Origin: an uncultured Agathobacter sp.
GTDB lineage: Bacteria > Bacillota > Clostridia > Lachnospirales > Lachnospiraceae
Length of the DNA: 64,000 bases
NCBI GenBank assembly: GCA_934307695.1
Contig: CAKRCS010000005.1
Location: 124,001-188,000, forward strand
Direction: 5' to 3'
Both the position numbers and the translations under genes were made by a program. Below the pieces are notes generated by a model. The model made no database searches. It was given only the letters and a program-made list of their open reading frames with translations, and was not told where the DNA came from. The stretch's first letter is position 1, and each line of letters begins with the position of its first letter. Shown piece after piece: positions 17,231 through 27,390 of this stretch.

Positions 17231-17604
17231 GCGTACCGGATTTACTTATGGATCTGGACATTGCCCATTCAGAGGACACCTACCGCAAAGTAATGGATAA
17301 GTATACCAACCCGGTGCTTCTCATCTTGGATGAATGGATGCTTTTGAAACCGACTGATACAGAACAGAAAGATATCTTTGAACTCCTTCATCGGAGACGT
17401 AAGAAATCATCCACTATCTTCTGTTCACAGTATGTATTCGGAGAATGGTATGACCAGCTTGGCGGAGAAGCAAGTCCTCTGGCTGATGCAATCATTGATC
17501 GCATCGCACACGATAGTTATCAAATCAACATCACAAGCATTGATACAGAGCATGACAGATCCATGAGTGAAGTATATGGTTTAGATAAATCGCTACGAGA
17601 ATAA
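17231..17604 (+). pseudogene. istB: istB fragment (IS21 helper ATPase C-terminus)
   Basis: The frame carries the C-terminal half of IstB: DLDIAHSEDTYRKVMDKYTN, Walker B LLILDEW, the RRKKSSTIFCSQY sensor stretch and ADAIIDRIAHDSYQI. The N-terminal part with Walker A is lost in the deletion that joins it to istA. It is non-functional as a transposition helper. Confidence 0.85.
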
Positions 17605-17737
17605 ACTCGCATAGATGATTTCCACTTTCGGACATCTGATTTCCAAATTTCCGGAAGTGCGATTTCATCGCACAAGAATATTCAGGTGAAGTAAAATCCA
17701 TTAATTGCTCATTGCTGATTAAGGAGATTTAAATATT

Positions 17738-20263
17738 ATGATAGAAGAAATGTTATATTATTTATTTACTAATAGAAAATATTATGATGGAATTAAATAT
17801 GCAAAGTGGAATAACAGCAAGAAGTTCTTGTCGATTGTAAAGAAATATGTCGATAATAGTTATGTTATTTCAGAGGATGATGTTTATATATTTTTTAGTA
17901 AAAAGGATGCCGATCTCCCAATGCAAGGGTGGAAGATTCATGTTTCGACCTGCTTGGAAGATATGGATGCGGTTATAGACAATACTGTGAAATATATTAT
18001 AGATCAAAACGTATCATTCAAAATTATAAAGTGTAGAGAACTATATACATTATTTTCTCAAAAGATGTTTCCACGTGAAAATTATGGAAAGCTAATAACA
18101 ATATACCCTAAAAACCAAAAGGAATTTAAGAAACTTATAAAACAATTATATAAGATATTGCGAATATATAAAGGCCCTAGAATTTTATCGGATCGCAGAT
18201 ATAAATATGATTGTACTACGTTATATTATAGGTATGGTGGAATAAAGCCTATTTGTAAACTTGATTCATTGGGGAGATTGCATACTTATATTTGCGATGA
18301 TAAAAAAAGAGAAATTGAAGATATTAGATACCCTTTCTATAATTTACCTGAGTTTGTGAAAGATCCTTTTTCAAAAGAAAAAATTAAAAAATCGAAATTG
18401 TTAAAAGAGTACAAAGTCATTGAGGCAATAGAATTTAAAAATAGTGGGGGTATATATAGAGCTGAAAAGGATAGCATACCATATATTATAAAGGAGGCAA
18501 GACCATATACAGTTCTGGTGACATCCCAAATAGATGCTGTAAAACTTAGACAGAAAGAGGTTGAGGTATTAGATTTACTAAAAAAAGAAAAGTGCATTCC
18601 GCGACTGAAAGATGCTTTTTGGGACACAGAACATTTTTTCTTGATTGAGGAATATTGTGAAGGAGAAACTCTTAATAATTATATAATGTTCAATAACAGT
18701 TATTTAAGAAAACAAGGCATAGACAAGATTGAGGCATATATAAAGAGTATAATTAAAATATTTGGGCAATTAGCTGATTTTTTGGCAAGACTAGAGGAAG
18801 ATGATATTGAAGTTAATGATTTAACAGCAGACAATATTTTGATTTGCACTAATAATGTAATTAAATTTATTGATTTAGAAGGAGCGGGGAGAAACGTAGA
18901 GGAACTGGCTGTATCAAAACACACAAGTGGTAAGAAAAATACTTCTTTTGTAGAATTTGCAAAATTACTTTTTTATTGTATTTTTGGAAAAGGAGAAATT
19001 TTAGAAATTGATATATCCTTTTTTGAAGTTTTTTGGCAAGAGTTACTTAGTGAGTATATAGGTGCGACAGATACGCTTTATAATATTTCAAAGAAATTAG
19101 TAAATGGAGAATATAGTAAATTTAGAAATGTGTCAGAGGTCTTAAGACAGATTAAAACCAGATGTTCTCGAAAAGAAAGAAAAATGACTTTACAAGAGCG
19201 AATGGACACATATAATAAGTGTATTACGGAATTGTATAATGGAATACGGATATCAAAGGGACAAGTAATGGGTACGATATATCCGTGTAACCCGTTTATT
19301 GAAAATGAATGTAATATATCGAATGGTGCATTGGGAATAGAATTTTCGTTAAAAAGGGTTTCGGGTAAAAATACTGAAAAATTCAACTTCAATTATACTC
19401 TTCCAGGATTGTACACTGGGGCTGCAGGAGCTATGTGGATCTTCCTGGAAAATGAAAATATCTTTGGTGCAGAAAGTTTGTTTCAGAATTATATTATGAA
19501 TAATATTAATAGCAAAGATATATCGTTGTATTCTGGAATGTCAGGAATTGGAATTGCTCTATTAAAATTCTATATTATTAATAAAAATGAAGAAATTATG
19601 CATTCTATCCTAGATATAGAAGGAAAAATCGATTCGTTTTTAGAACTAAATGATATAAAGAATATTGGCTTAAAATTTGGAAGAGCGGGTGTGAGTTTAT
19701 TTTATTTATATTTAGCTATTGTAACTAAAGAACAGAAATATATGGAAAAGACATATGACTTATTATTCAAAGAATTAACCTTTATAGTCCCCCGAAATGA
19801 TGGAAGAATAGACCTTCCAGATGAGATAGATGGGCTAAAGGCTTCTCCTTATTTCTTGGAAGGAACAGCAGGACTATTGGCTGTAATAGTACGATATAAC
19901 TTTTGCGATTCAAATAAGAAATTGGAGCCCTGGATTGATAAACTGGCAACTGGAATTTTCTATAAACAGGTTACATCAGCTACACTTTTTTATGGACTGT
20001 CAGGAATTGGTAATACGCTTTTAGACTGTTACTATTATACTGGAAATAGGAAATATTATGATGAGGCAATTCAGATGGCAGATGTATGTTGTCTGTACAA
20101 AAGTAAAATTGGGAAAGACTCTTATCTAGTGGCAGATGTTTTTAATATGAAATTATCTGCGGATTTGGGATACGGTGCTGCTGGAATAATGCTTTTCCTA
20201 AACAGAATTATTAAACGGGAGAAATATAATTTTTGCTTTTTTTTAGATGAAATAATGCAATAA
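17738..20263 (+). CDS. lanKC: Class III lanthipeptide synthetase LanKC
   Basis: The 841-residue protein has three domains. The N-terminal lyase domain (about 1-210) has QGWKIHVS (residues 63-70), FKIIKCRELY and GPRILSDRR. The Ser/Thr kinase-like domain (about 220-480) has the ATP-binding Lys in IIKEARP, a catalytic loop VNDLTADNIL (about residue 360) and the metal Asp in FIDLEGA. The LanC-like cyclase domain (about 500-841) has GAAGAMW, SGMSGIGIALL, GTAGLLAV and FYGLSGIGNTLLD. The Cys-Cys-His zinc ligands of LanC and class IV enzymes are absent, which makes it class III. It should phosphorylate and eliminate Ser/Thr and close lanthionine/labionin rings on the 16702 peptide. AAGGAG precedes the start. 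The gene is very AT-rich. Confidence 0.92.
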   Translation: MIEEMLYYLFTNRKYYDGIKYAKWNNSKKFLSIVKKYVDNSYVISEDDVYIFFSKKDADLPMQGWKIHVSTCLEDMDAVIDNTVKYIIDQNVSFKIIKCRELYTLFSQKMFPRENYGKLITIYPKNQKEFKKLIKQLYKILRIYKGPRILSDRRYKYDCTTLYYRYGGIKPICKLDSLGRLHTYICDDKKREIEDIRYPFYNLPEFVKDPFSKEKIKKSKLLKEYKVIEAIEFKNSGGIYRAEKDSIPYIIKEARPYTVLVTSQIDAVKLRQKEVEVLDLLKKEKCIPRLKDAFWDTEHFFLIEEYCEGETLNNYIMFNNSYLRKQGIDKIEAYIKSIIKIFGQLADFLARLEEDDIEVNDLTADNILICTNNVIKFIDLEGAGRNVEELAVSKHTSGKKNTSFVEFAKLLFYCIFGKGEILEIDISFFEVFWQELLSEYIGATDTLYNISKKLVNGEYSKFRNVSEVLRQIKTRCSRKERKMTLQERMDTYNKCITELYNGIRISKGQVMGTIYPCNPFIENECNISNGALGIEFSLKRVSGKNTEKFNFNYTLPGLYTGAAGAMWIFLENENIFGAESLFQNYIMNNINSKDISLYSGMSGIGIALLKFYIINKNEEIMHSILDIEGKIDSFLELNDIKNIGLKFGRAGVSLFYLYLAIVTKEQKYMEKTYDLLFKELTFIVPRNDGRIDLPDEIDGLKASPYFLEGTAGLLAVIVRYNFCDSNKKLEPWIDKLATGIFYKQVTSATLFYGLSGIGNTLLDCYYYTGNRKYYDEAIQMADVCCLYKSKIGKDSYLVADVFNMKLSADLGYGAAGIMLFLNRIIKREKYNFCFFLDEIMQ

Positions 20264-20287
20264 AAGCTTGAAGGGATGGATAATATT

Positions 20288-21877
20288 ATGTATAAAGAGA
20301 TTTTAAGAAAAAACAAAATTGTAATTATAGTTACAGTAGTGCTGTCGATTTTCAATTCGGGAATGTATGTATACGCGGGATATGCCCTATCTTTTTTATT
20401 TAAAGACTATGATAAAAATATGAAGTGGACATTATTAATAAAAAACGCTTTCATGGTACTGCTTATTTGGATCTGTACGTTGACAATTATGTATATATAT
20501 TCAGTTTTACAGCAAAAAGTTGTATGTAAAATGAAAAACGATTTACGGGAACTTATGGCGTATAAAATTATATCTATGGATTGTGAGGACTATTCTCAAC
20601 GAGATACAGGAAACTATTTATCTTGGATGACAAATGATGTTGAACAGATTAGTAAACAGGTTTTTTATAATTTATTTGGCATAGTTGAAGCCGTTGGTCA
20701 AACAGTATTCTCACTTTTTGCCCTATTTTATTTAGGTATTGGAATAGGAATTACAGCTATTATATTATTTGCTTTTATGGCGGTAGTTCCACAGTTAGCG
20801 GCGAAAGGTCTAGAGCAGAAGAATGAGATTATGTCTAAAGAAAGTGAGGTGGCAACCGAGAAATACAAAGAATATATAGGCGGATATATTCTTTTCTATT
20901 TGTCTAATAGACAAAATTATTTTGTGAATCAAATGAAAAATATATCCCAAAGGCAAGAAGATGCGGTATTTAAGAAAGAAAGAAAAGCAGTTAGTGTTGA
21001 TATAGCCGGAGCATCGATAAGTTTATTAAGCCAAATTGTAATGATAGTTGTTACGATAGGAATGTCATTGATTGGTACAACGCAAGTAGGTGCGGTTTTG
21101 TCAGTAGGAAATCTTGGACAGACCTTTTTTAGTAATGTAGGATCTTCCGTAGAGGCAATAATTACTGCTAAGTCATCTAAAAAAATATGGGAAAAATATA
21201 GAGTTGATAAAAGAAAACAAATTGGAAAAGAGATAACAAAAGCAAATAAATCAATAAAGGTTAGCCATTTAAATTATTCATATGATACTCGAAAGGTTAT
21301 ATCTAATATAAATTTCGAGTTTTTAAAAGGAAAAAATTATGCAATTATCGGAGAAAGTGGTGCTGGAAAAACCACATTGGGAAAAATTCTTTCCGGTATG
21401 ATAAAAAATTATGAGGGAAGTGTTAAATTTGATGATCTAGAACTTAGCCAAATAACGAAAACATCATTGTTCAACTATATAACATATGTAGATCAGAATG
21501 TATATATATTTGGAGAAAGTATTAGATTTAATATTACCTTAGGAAAGAATTTCCCAGATGATGTGATATGGAGTGTGTTAGAGAGATGCAACTTGGACAA
21601 ATTTGTTAATAATTTAGAGGGGCGTCTCGAATATGTATTAGAGGAGGGCGGAAGAAATTTGTCAGGAGGGCAAAGGCAAAGATTAGCACTTGCTAGAGCA
21701 TTAATAAGAAATGTTTCATACATAATTTTAGATGAAGGAACATCTGCCTTAGATAGAAAAAGTGCAATTCAAATTGAGGATGCATTGTTATCTGATACTG
21801 AAGTGTGTGTAATAATTATTTCACATCATTTGAGCGAGAGTACTATTTGTAAATTGGATGGGTCGGTATTATTATAA
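20288..21877 (+). CDS. ABC exporter (fused TMD-NBD half transporter), lanthipeptide export candidate
   Basis: The 529-residue protein has about six N-terminal membrane helices and a C-terminal ATPase with Walker A (IGESGAGKTTLGKIL), Q-loop region YVDQNVYIF, signature LSGGQRQRLALARAL and Walker B with catalytic Glu (YIILDEGTSALD). I chose 20288 because an ATG at 20276 directly abuts AAGGG with no spacing. It starts just after LanKC and shares its AT-rich composition, so it is probably the exporter of the modified peptide, alone or paired with 22162-23763. There is no C39 peptidase domain. Confidence 0.85.
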   Translation: MYKEILRKNKIVIIVTVVLSIFNSGMYVYAGYALSFLFKDYDKNMKWTLLIKNAFMVLLIWICTLTIMYIYSVLQQKVVCKMKNDLRELMAYKIISMDCEDYSQRDTGNYLSWMTNDVEQISKQVFYNLFGIVEAVGQTVFSLFALFYLGIGIGITAIILFAFMAVVPQLAAKGLEQKNEIMSKESEVATEKYKEYIGGYILFYLSNRQNYFVNQMKNISQRQEDAVFKKERKAVSVDIAGASISLLSQIVMIVVTIGMSLIGTTQVGAVLSVGNLGQTFFSNVGSSVEAIITAKSSKKIWEKYRVDKRKQIGKEITKANKSIKVSHLNYSYDTRKVISNINFEFLKGKNYAIIGESGAGKTTLGKILSGMIKNYEGSVKFDDLELSQITKTSLFNYITYVDQNVYIFGESIRFNITLGKNFPDDVIWSVLERCNLDKFVNNLEGRLEYVLEEGGRNLSGGQRQRLALARALIRNVSYIILDEGTSALDRKSAIQIEDALLSDTEVCVIIISHHLSESTICKLDGSVLL

Positions 21878-21991
21878 AATAGTGTAAGCAAAAATAAACT
21901 GTTGGATTATTGATAGTTGCATTACACATGAATATAATGATATATTTTTTAGAAGCTATGATTATGTGATTCAGCGTAATATCTTGATATT

Positions 21992-22075
21992 TCATACGAG
22001 AAGAGTATCGTTTATAATCCGGAGTACAAGGGCATCTGGCTGGATGTGTACCTTAAGGATGATAAGATGCTGTAA
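21992..22075 (+). pseudogene. Fragment of a PD-(D/E)XK nuclease-family transposase
   Basis: A short frame encodes EKSIVYNPEYKGIWLDVYLK then DDKML and stop, which resembles the catalytic strand of Rpn/PD-(D/E)XK transposase-type proteins (xKGVRLDVYVKDD). Nothing else of the gene remains. The 284-bp gap between the two ABC genes otherwise holds no visible gene. The debris is a sign of past insertion and deletion. Confidence 0.5.
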
Positions 22076-22161
22076 AGACAATAGGTGATATCTTAACGGA
22101 AAGTGACAGTAAACTATCGGATATTTATTGTAATGGTTTTTGTGATGTACGGAGGTAGGGT

Positions 22162-23763
22162 GTGTATCGTTATATTATTAAAAACAAGGGATTATATTTC
22201 GGGTATGCGATTTTACTTGTTATCTCTTCTACGATGAGTATTTTCTTTGCGTTTGTTTTAAGCGAGATTATTAATTGTGCTGCGGAAGGAAACTTGCAGA
22301 GGCTTGTGCGGGTATTGGTTGTCGGAATTGTTTTTTTATTAGTGACTGTATTTTCGGAATACTTTTACGGTATCACAAAAAACAAGCTGATTCGCAGCGC
22401 CAGACAGGACTTAAAGCATGATTTGTTTGATAAAATCCTGCACAAGCGCGTAACTGATTTTGAAAGCAGGAATACAGGGGATTACATGAATGACCTGCAG
22501 AACAACCTCAATATGTATGAGGATCTGTATTTCAATAATATCTTGCAGATACCGATGATCGCATTTTCATTTTTTGTGGCGGTAATTACCTGTATATATA
22601 TAAAGCCATTGATGCTTCTGCTGATCCTTGTGATCGGTGTTTTTACAGCGCTGTTTGTAAAGCATGCCGGGAAAAGGCTGGAGCGGAGCACAGGTGGTTA
22701 TGCAGAACAGTCTGCATCTTATTCGGGAGAAATTAAGGATGATTTTCGCGGCTATCGGATCATCAGCTCTTATCTTTTGTATGATGAGATCATCCGGAGG
22801 CACAATCAAGCAAATGAAAAACTGGAAAGGGCAAAAGAGATAAACGGCAATGACAAGACGGCGTTTCTTTGCCTGAATGAACTTATCGGGCTGACATCTA
22901 CCGTGATTATCATGGCATTTGCGGCTTACTTTGCAATTAAAGGAAGCTTCAACGTCGGAATGGTCATTGCTTTCGGACAAATTTCCGGGAAAATTATTTC
23001 TCCTATTATGACAGCATCGGATACCTGGATTCGATTCAAATCATCAAAAAAGCTGACAGAAAAATATATGACTATCCTCAAGAGCGAAGAGCGTGATTAT
23101 CAAAAGCGAGAAAAACAAGCAGTATACGGAGACATTAGACTGACGGATGTTTCGCTTACTTTTGGCGAGAAGAAAGGAGTCAGCCATTTCTCGGCTGTAT
23201 TTGAAAAGGGAAAGAAATACCTTGTGGTTGGAGAGAGCGGTTCCGGTAAGAGTACGCTGTTAAATATTCTTTCGGGTTTATATGACGGATATGTGGGGGA
23301 AGTCATGCTGGAGGATGAGAATCTAAAACAGGTGGAAAGAAACTCCCTAAGCAACTTGGTGAGTCTGGCAAGTCAGGAGGTATTTCTATTTAACGATACC
23401 ATTCGGAATAACATCACACTGTTCAGAGATTATTCTGACGAGCAGATACATAATGTCTTAAGGCAGTGCGGGCTGGAAAATCTGATCCGGGAGCTTCCGG
23501 ATGGTTTGGATACATTAGTTAGCGAGAATGGTTCTAATTTTTCTGGTGGGGAAAAGCAGAGGATCAATTTGGCGAGAGCATTTATCAGGGATAGTAAAAT
23601 ATTGCTTTTGGATGAAGTGTCTGCCAATTTGGATGGAGGAACTACGGATTTCATTGAGAAAACCGTTCTTGCGTTGGAGGGGAAAACGGTGATTTCCGTG
23701 GCACACAAAATGCCTGAAAAGCTGGCTGAACTTTATGATGAAGTTATCCGGGTGGGAGCGTAA
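22162..23763 (+). CDS. ABC exporter (fused TMD-NBD half transporter), second in the island
   Basis: The 533-residue protein starts with GTG, 6 nt after a GGAGG. It has about six membrane helices, then an ATPase with GESGSGKSTLLNIL, SLASQEVFLF, FSGGEKQRINLARAF and LLLDEVSANLD, all intact. It matches the length and plan of 20288-21877 and could form a heterodimer with it. Its GC content is nearer the host than that of the lanthipeptide genes, so it may have a different origin. Roles in export of, or immunity to, the lanthipeptide are inferred from position. Confidence 0.83.
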   Translation: MYRYIIKNKGLYFGYAILLVISSTMSIFFAFVLSEIINCAAEGNLQRLVRVLVVGIVFLLVTVFSEYFYGITKNKLIRSARQDLKHDLFDKILHKRVTDFESRNTGDYMNDLQNNLNMYEDLYFNNILQIPMIAFSFFVAVITCIYIKPLMLLLILVIGVFTALFVKHAGKRLERSTGGYAEQSASYSGEIKDDFRGYRIISSYLLYDEIIRRHNQANEKLERAKEINGNDKTAFLCLNELIGLTSTVIIMAFAAYFAIKGSFNVGMVIAFGQISGKIISPIMTASDTWIRFKSSKKLTEKYMTILKSEERDYQKREKQAVYGDIRLTDVSLTFGEKKGVSHFSAVFEKGKKYLVVGESGSGKSTLLNILSGLYDGYVGEVMLEDENLKQVERNSLSNLVSLASQEVFLFNDTIRNNITLFRDYSDEQIHNVLRQCGLENLIRELPDGLDTLVSENGSNFSGGEKQRINLARAFIRDSKILLLDEVSANLDGGTTDFIEKTVLALEGKTVISVAHKMPEKLAELYDEVIRVGA

Positions 23764-23881
23764 AAGCTCTTTCCATAAAGACAACAGAGGAATCCGTGTT
23801 TTACATTGCTTATAAAGGGGGATGCACTTGCCAATTACATCAGGGAATATAAATTACAATATTAACGAGGAGAGTATAAGT

Positions 23882-24235
23882 ATGAAGGAAGAACTGAGCG
23901 CACTTGTTGAGACAGCGAAGGAAAAGATAGCAGAGTTTCCGGCTGCGGAACAGGTCGTTGTGGTAAAAACGGCACAGGATAACGTATACGCTTTTGCCAA
24001 TGATGTGTTGGGCAAAGGGGAGAAGGACGAGCGCACCTTTTTGAAGGGACTCTGCGACAAGGGAGAGACCGAACTTGCCTATGTGGTATGTGTATGGAAA
24101 AATGGCGGTGTCGAGATCCCGGCAATGCACTTTTTGAAGCTGATCTTAGAGGCAGATCCGAAGAATGCCAAGACATGTCTGGCTGTGGAGGGCGAAAACG
24201 GAATCGAGGAGCGTGTACTGGAGGCTTGCTTATAA
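23882..24235 (+). CDS. Conserved small protein of unknown function
   Basis: The start at 23882 follows GAGGAG; the in-frame ATG at 23822 adds 20 residues with no site. The 117-residue soluble protein has an N-terminal helix (EELSALVETAKEKIAEFP) and a mixed alpha/beta remainder with GVEIPAMHFLKLILEADP. I do not recognise the family. It is monocistronic, with a terminator after it. Confidence 0.7.
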   Translation: MKEELSALVETAKEKIAEFPAAEQVVVVKTAQDNVYAFANDVLGKGEKDERTFLKGLCDKGETELAYVVCVWKNGGVEIPAMHFLKLILEADPKNAKTCLAVEGENGIEERVLEACL

Positions 24236-24258
24236 CGAATTTATTATAGAGAACGATA

Positions 24259-24290
24259 ACCGTCTGTCGAATGACAGGCGGTTTTGCTTT
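24259..24290 (+). terminator. Terminator after the 23882 gene
   Basis: ACCGTCTGTC-GAAT-GACAGGCGGT is a 10-bp stem with one G-T pair, followed by TTTGCTTT. Confidence 0.9.
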
Positions 24291-24383
24291 ATATGAAATT
24301 GATATGCAATAAATGAATGATAGTAATATAAAAACATAACATACGGTTATGAAACTTATAACAAAGTGCGATAAAGAATGCAG

Positions 24384-24503
24384 TTGAAAAATTACCCCCC
24401 TTACTATATGATATAATGAGCGTAGCGAAATTATATCAGACGCGGAGTGCGAAGCACGGATGCGCATAAGGCATCATCTATCATGTGCGAAAGCACATGA
24501 TAG
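24384..24503 (+). promoter_or_regulatory. Structured leader of the leuB-ilvDB operon
   Basis: The 305-bp gap upstream of leuB holds a TATAAT box (24412-24417) inside a 9-bp dyad (TGATATAAT at 24409-24417 with ATTATATCA at 24430-24438). The nearest TTGAAA (24384) is 22 bp away, too far for a normal promoter. A strong hairpin follows, CTATCATGTGC-GAAA-GCACATGATAG (24478-24503), with no T-run. There is no T-box sequence, so branched-chain control here must be of another kind. Confidence 0.45.
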
Positions 24504-24539
24504 TAACAATGGATTTATTATATGAAGAGAGGTATTGAT

Positions 24540-25640
24540 ATGGATTGTCGTATAGGTGTAATCTCCGGCGATGGTATTGGACCGGAAATCGTGGCAGAAG
24601 CCAAAAAGGTGCTTGACCAGATCGGTGCAAAGTATGGTCATCATTTTTTGTATACGGATATTTTAATGGGAGGCTGTTCCATCGATGCAACGGGAGTTCC
24701 GCTTACCGATGAGGCAATCGAGGCGGCAAAGGCAAGCGATGCAGTCCTGATGGGCTCGATCGGCGGCAACACTTCGACCTCACCGTGGTACAAGTTGGCA
24801 CCGAATCTCCGCCCGGAGGCAGGACTTTTAAAGCTTCGCAAATCCTTGAATCTGTTTGCGAATCTCCGCCCGGCATATCTTTATGAAGAGTTAAAGGCTG
24901 CGTGCCCACTTCGGGATGACATTATCGGGGACGGCTTCGATATGATGATCATGCGTGAGCTGACCGGAGGACTTTATTTCGGCGCAAGGGAGACGAAGGA
25001 AGTGGACGGCGTTGTGACTGCGACCGATACACTTACCTACAATGAGAACGAGATCCGCAGAATCGCAAAGCGCGGCTTTGACATTGCGATGAAGCGTAGA
25101 AAAAAGGTTACTTCCGTTGACAAGGCGAACGTTCTGGATTCTTCAAGACTTTGGAGAAGGATTGTGGAGGAAGTCGCAAAGGACTATCCGGAGGTTACCT
25201 ACGAGCACATGTTGGTTGATAACTGTGCAATGCAGCTTGTCAAAGATCCGAAGCAGTTTGACGTTATTTTGACAGAAAATATGTTTGGTGATATTCTATC
25301 AGATGAAGCGAGCATGGTAACAGGCTCTATCGGAATGCTTTCCTCAGCCAGCTTAAATGATACCAAGTTTGGTCTTTATGAGCCGAGCGGCGGATCTGCA
25401 CCGGACATTGCGGGAAAAGGAATTGCCAATCCGATCGCAACGATCCTTTCCGCAGCGATGATGCTGCGTTATTCCTTTGATCTGGACAAGGAGGCGGATG
25501 CGATCGAGTCAGCCGTCAAGCAGGTGCTCGCAGAAGGCTACCGCACCATTGATATCATGCCGCAGGCGGGAATGCCGTCAGATGGCATCACAAAGGTAGG
25601 AACCGCGCAGATGGGCGACCTTATCGCAGAGAGAGTATAG
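24540..25640 (+). CDS. leuB: 3-Isopropylmalate dehydrogenase
   Basis: The start at 24540 is 7 nt after GAGAGG; the ATG at 24522 has no site. The 366-residue protein has the IPMDH N-terminus ([18 protein letters not shown]), substrate loop ([17 protein letters not shown]), [11 protein letters not shown] and a metal-binding stretch ([16 protein letters not shown]), then NAD-specific [20 protein letters not shown]. It oxidatively decarboxylates 3-isopropylmalate in leucine synthesis. It leads the operon leuB-ilvD-ilvB; leuA/leuCD are not in the window. Confidence 0.96.
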   Translation: MDCRIGVISGDGIGPEIVAEAKKVLDQIGAKYGHHFLYTDILMGGCSIDATGVPLTDEAIEAAKASDAVLMGSIGGNTSTSPWYKLAPNLRPEAGLLKLRKSLNLFANLRPAYLYEELKAACPLRDDIIGDGFDMMIMRELTGGLYFGARETKEVDGVVTATDTLTYNENEIRRIAKRGFDIAMKRRKKVTSVDKANVLDSSRLWRRIVEEVAKDYPEVTYEHMLVDNCAMQLVKDPKQFDVILTENMFGDILSDEASMVTGSIGMLSSASLNDTKFGLYEPSGGSAPDIAGKGIANPIATILSAAMMLRYSFDLDKEADAIESAVKQVLAEGYRTIDIMPQAGMPSDGITKVGTAQMGDLIAERV

Positions 25641-25668
25641 TCTTTGGACAAAAGAGAGGACATAGATA

Positions 25669-27345
25669 ATGAAGAGTGATAATGCAAGAGCAGGAATGCA
25701 GCAGGCACCTGCAAGAAGTTTGTTTAATGCGTTGGGCTTTACCGCAGAAGAGATGAAAAAGCCGATGGTCGGAATCGTAAGCTCCTACAATGAGATCGTT
25801 CCGGGACACATGAATATTGACAAGATCGTTGACGCAGTCAAGCTCGGCGTTGCAGAAGCAGGCGGCGTTCCGGTCGTATTTCCGGCGATTGCAGTCTGTG
25901 ACGGAATCGCAATGGGACATGTCGGAATGAAGTACAGCCTTGTGACAAGAGATCTGATCGCAGATTCCACCGAGTGTATGGCAATCGCGCATCAGTTTGA
26001 TGCACTTGTCATGGTTCCAAACTGTGACAAGAACGTACCGGGACTTTTGATGGCGGCAGCGAGATTAAATCTTCCTACCGTATTTGTATCCGGTGGTCCG
26101 ATGCTTGCAGGCCATGTAAAGGGACAGAAGAGAAGCCTTTCCTCCATGTTTGAGGCGGTTGGTTCCTACGCAGCCGGCACAATGACCGAGGAGGACGTTG
26201 AGGAGTTTGAGAACAAGGTCTGCCCGACCTGTGGCTCCTGCTCCGGTATGTATACCGCCAACTCCATGAACTGCCTGACAGAGGCGCTCGGCATGGGGCT
26301 TCGCGGCAACGGAACGATCCCGGCAGTATATTCTGAGCGTATCAAGCTTGCAAAGCATGCCGGAATGGCTGTTATGGAGCTGTACCGCAAGAATATCTGC
26401 GCAAGAGACATTATGACAAAGGAATCCATCTTGAATGCGCTTACCGTTGATATGGCACTTGGATGTTCGACCAACTCCATGCTTCATCTTCCGGCGATCG
26501 CACATGAGATCGGATTTGATTTCGATATCAGCTTTGCGAACCCGATCAGCGAGAAGACACCGAACCTGTGCCACCTTGCTCCGGCAGGTCCGACCTACAT
26601 GGAGGACTTAAACGAGGCAGGCGGTGTGTATGCGGTCATGAAAGAGCTTGCTGACATCGGACTTTTGAACACCGATTGTATGACCGTAACAGGAAAGACG
26701 ATCGGAGAGAACATTGCAAACGCAGTCAACCGCAATCCGGAAGTTATCCGTACTGTGGACAATCCATACAGTAAGACCGGCGGACTTGCCGTACTTAAGG
26801 GCAATCTTGCTCCGGACGGATCTGTTGTCAAGCGCTCCGCAGTTGTTGAGGAGATGCTGGTACATGAGGGACCGGCAAGGGTATTTGACTGTGAGGAGGA
26901 TGCGATCGCTGCAATCAAGGGCGGCAGGATCGTTCCGGGTGATGTTGTTGTTATCCGCTACGAGGGACCAAAGGGTGGACCTGGTATGCGTGAAATGTTA
27001 AATCCGACCTCCGCGATCGCAGGAATGGGACTCGGAAGCTCCGTTGCGCTTATCACGGACGGACGTTTCTCAGGTGCTTCCAGAGGTGCTTCCATCGGTC
27101 ATGTGTCACCGGAGGCAGCGGTTGGCGGTCCGATCGCACTTGTGGAAGAGGGCGATATCATCAAGATCAATATTCCAAAGATGACCTTGGAGCTGGATGT
27201 GCCGGACGAGGTTCTTGCTGCAAGAAAGGCAAAGTGGCAGCCGCGTGAGCCGAAGGTCACTACCGGATATTTAAAGAGATATGCAGCTTTGGTCACCTCC
27301 GGAAACAGAGGAGCTATTTTAGAGATTCCAGAGGAGAATAAATAG
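25669..27345 (+). CDS. ilvD: Dihydroxy-acid dehydratase
   Basis: The 558-residue protein has the iron-sulfur ligands in PNCDKNVPG and [23 protein letters not shown], then [15 protein letters not shown] and [11 protein letters not shown], diagnostic of IlvD. It makes 2-keto acids for valine, isoleucine and leucine. AGAGGA precedes the start. It lies 28 nt after leuB and 45 nt before ilvB. Confidence 0.97.
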   Translation: MKSDNARAGMQQAPARSLFNALGFTAEEMKKPMVGIVSSYNEIVPGHMNIDKIVDAVKLGVAEAGGVPVVFPAIAVCDGIAMGHVGMKYSLVTRDLIADSTECMAIAHQFDALVMVPNCDKNVPGLLMAAARLNLPTVFVSGGPMLAGHVKGQKRSLSSMFEAVGSYAAGTMTEEDVEEFENKVCPTCGSCSGMYTANSMNCLTEALGMGLRGNGTIPAVYSERIKLAKHAGMAVMELYRKNICARDIMTKESILNALTVDMALGCSTNSMLHLPAIAHEIGFDFDISFANPISEKTPNLCHLAPAGPTYMEDLNEAGGVYAVMKELADIGLLNTDCMTVTGKTIGENIANAVNRNPEVIRTVDNPYSKTGGLAVLKGNLAPDGSVVKRSAVVEEMLVHEGPARVFDCEEDAIAAIKGGRIVPGDVVVIRYEGPKGGPGMREMLNPTSAIAGMGLGSSVALITDGRFSGASRGASIGHVSPEAAVGGPIALVEEGDIIKINIPKMTLELDVPDEVLAARKAKWQPREPKVTTGYLKRYAALVTSGNRGAILEIPEENK

Positions 27346-27390
27346 GACAAAGCGCACTGAAATACACAGAAATAGAGGATTAGATTGAAC

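Larger units (their letters stand above)
16894..17665 (+). mobile_element. Decayed IS21-family element (internally deleted)
   Basis: The left end has TGTCCGG followed by repeated GAGCCACCATTCCG-like units (16908, 16931, 16953), typical of IS21 multiple terminal repeats. The right end has the inverted CGGACA (17629-17634) and repeated GATTTCCA units. Between them are an istA 5' fragment joined out of frame to an istB 3' fragment, so most of both genes has been deleted. The outer limits are approximate. It separates the lanthipeptide precursor from its synthetase. Confidence 0.75.

Noticed and set aside
17022..17604. Functional IS21 transposition genes
   Set aside because: The IstA catalytic core and IstB Walker A are missing and the two fragments are joined out of frame.
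24236..24539. T-box riboswitch upstream of leuB
   Set aside because: No AATTTAGGTGGT-like T-box sequence and no terminator with a T-run are present.
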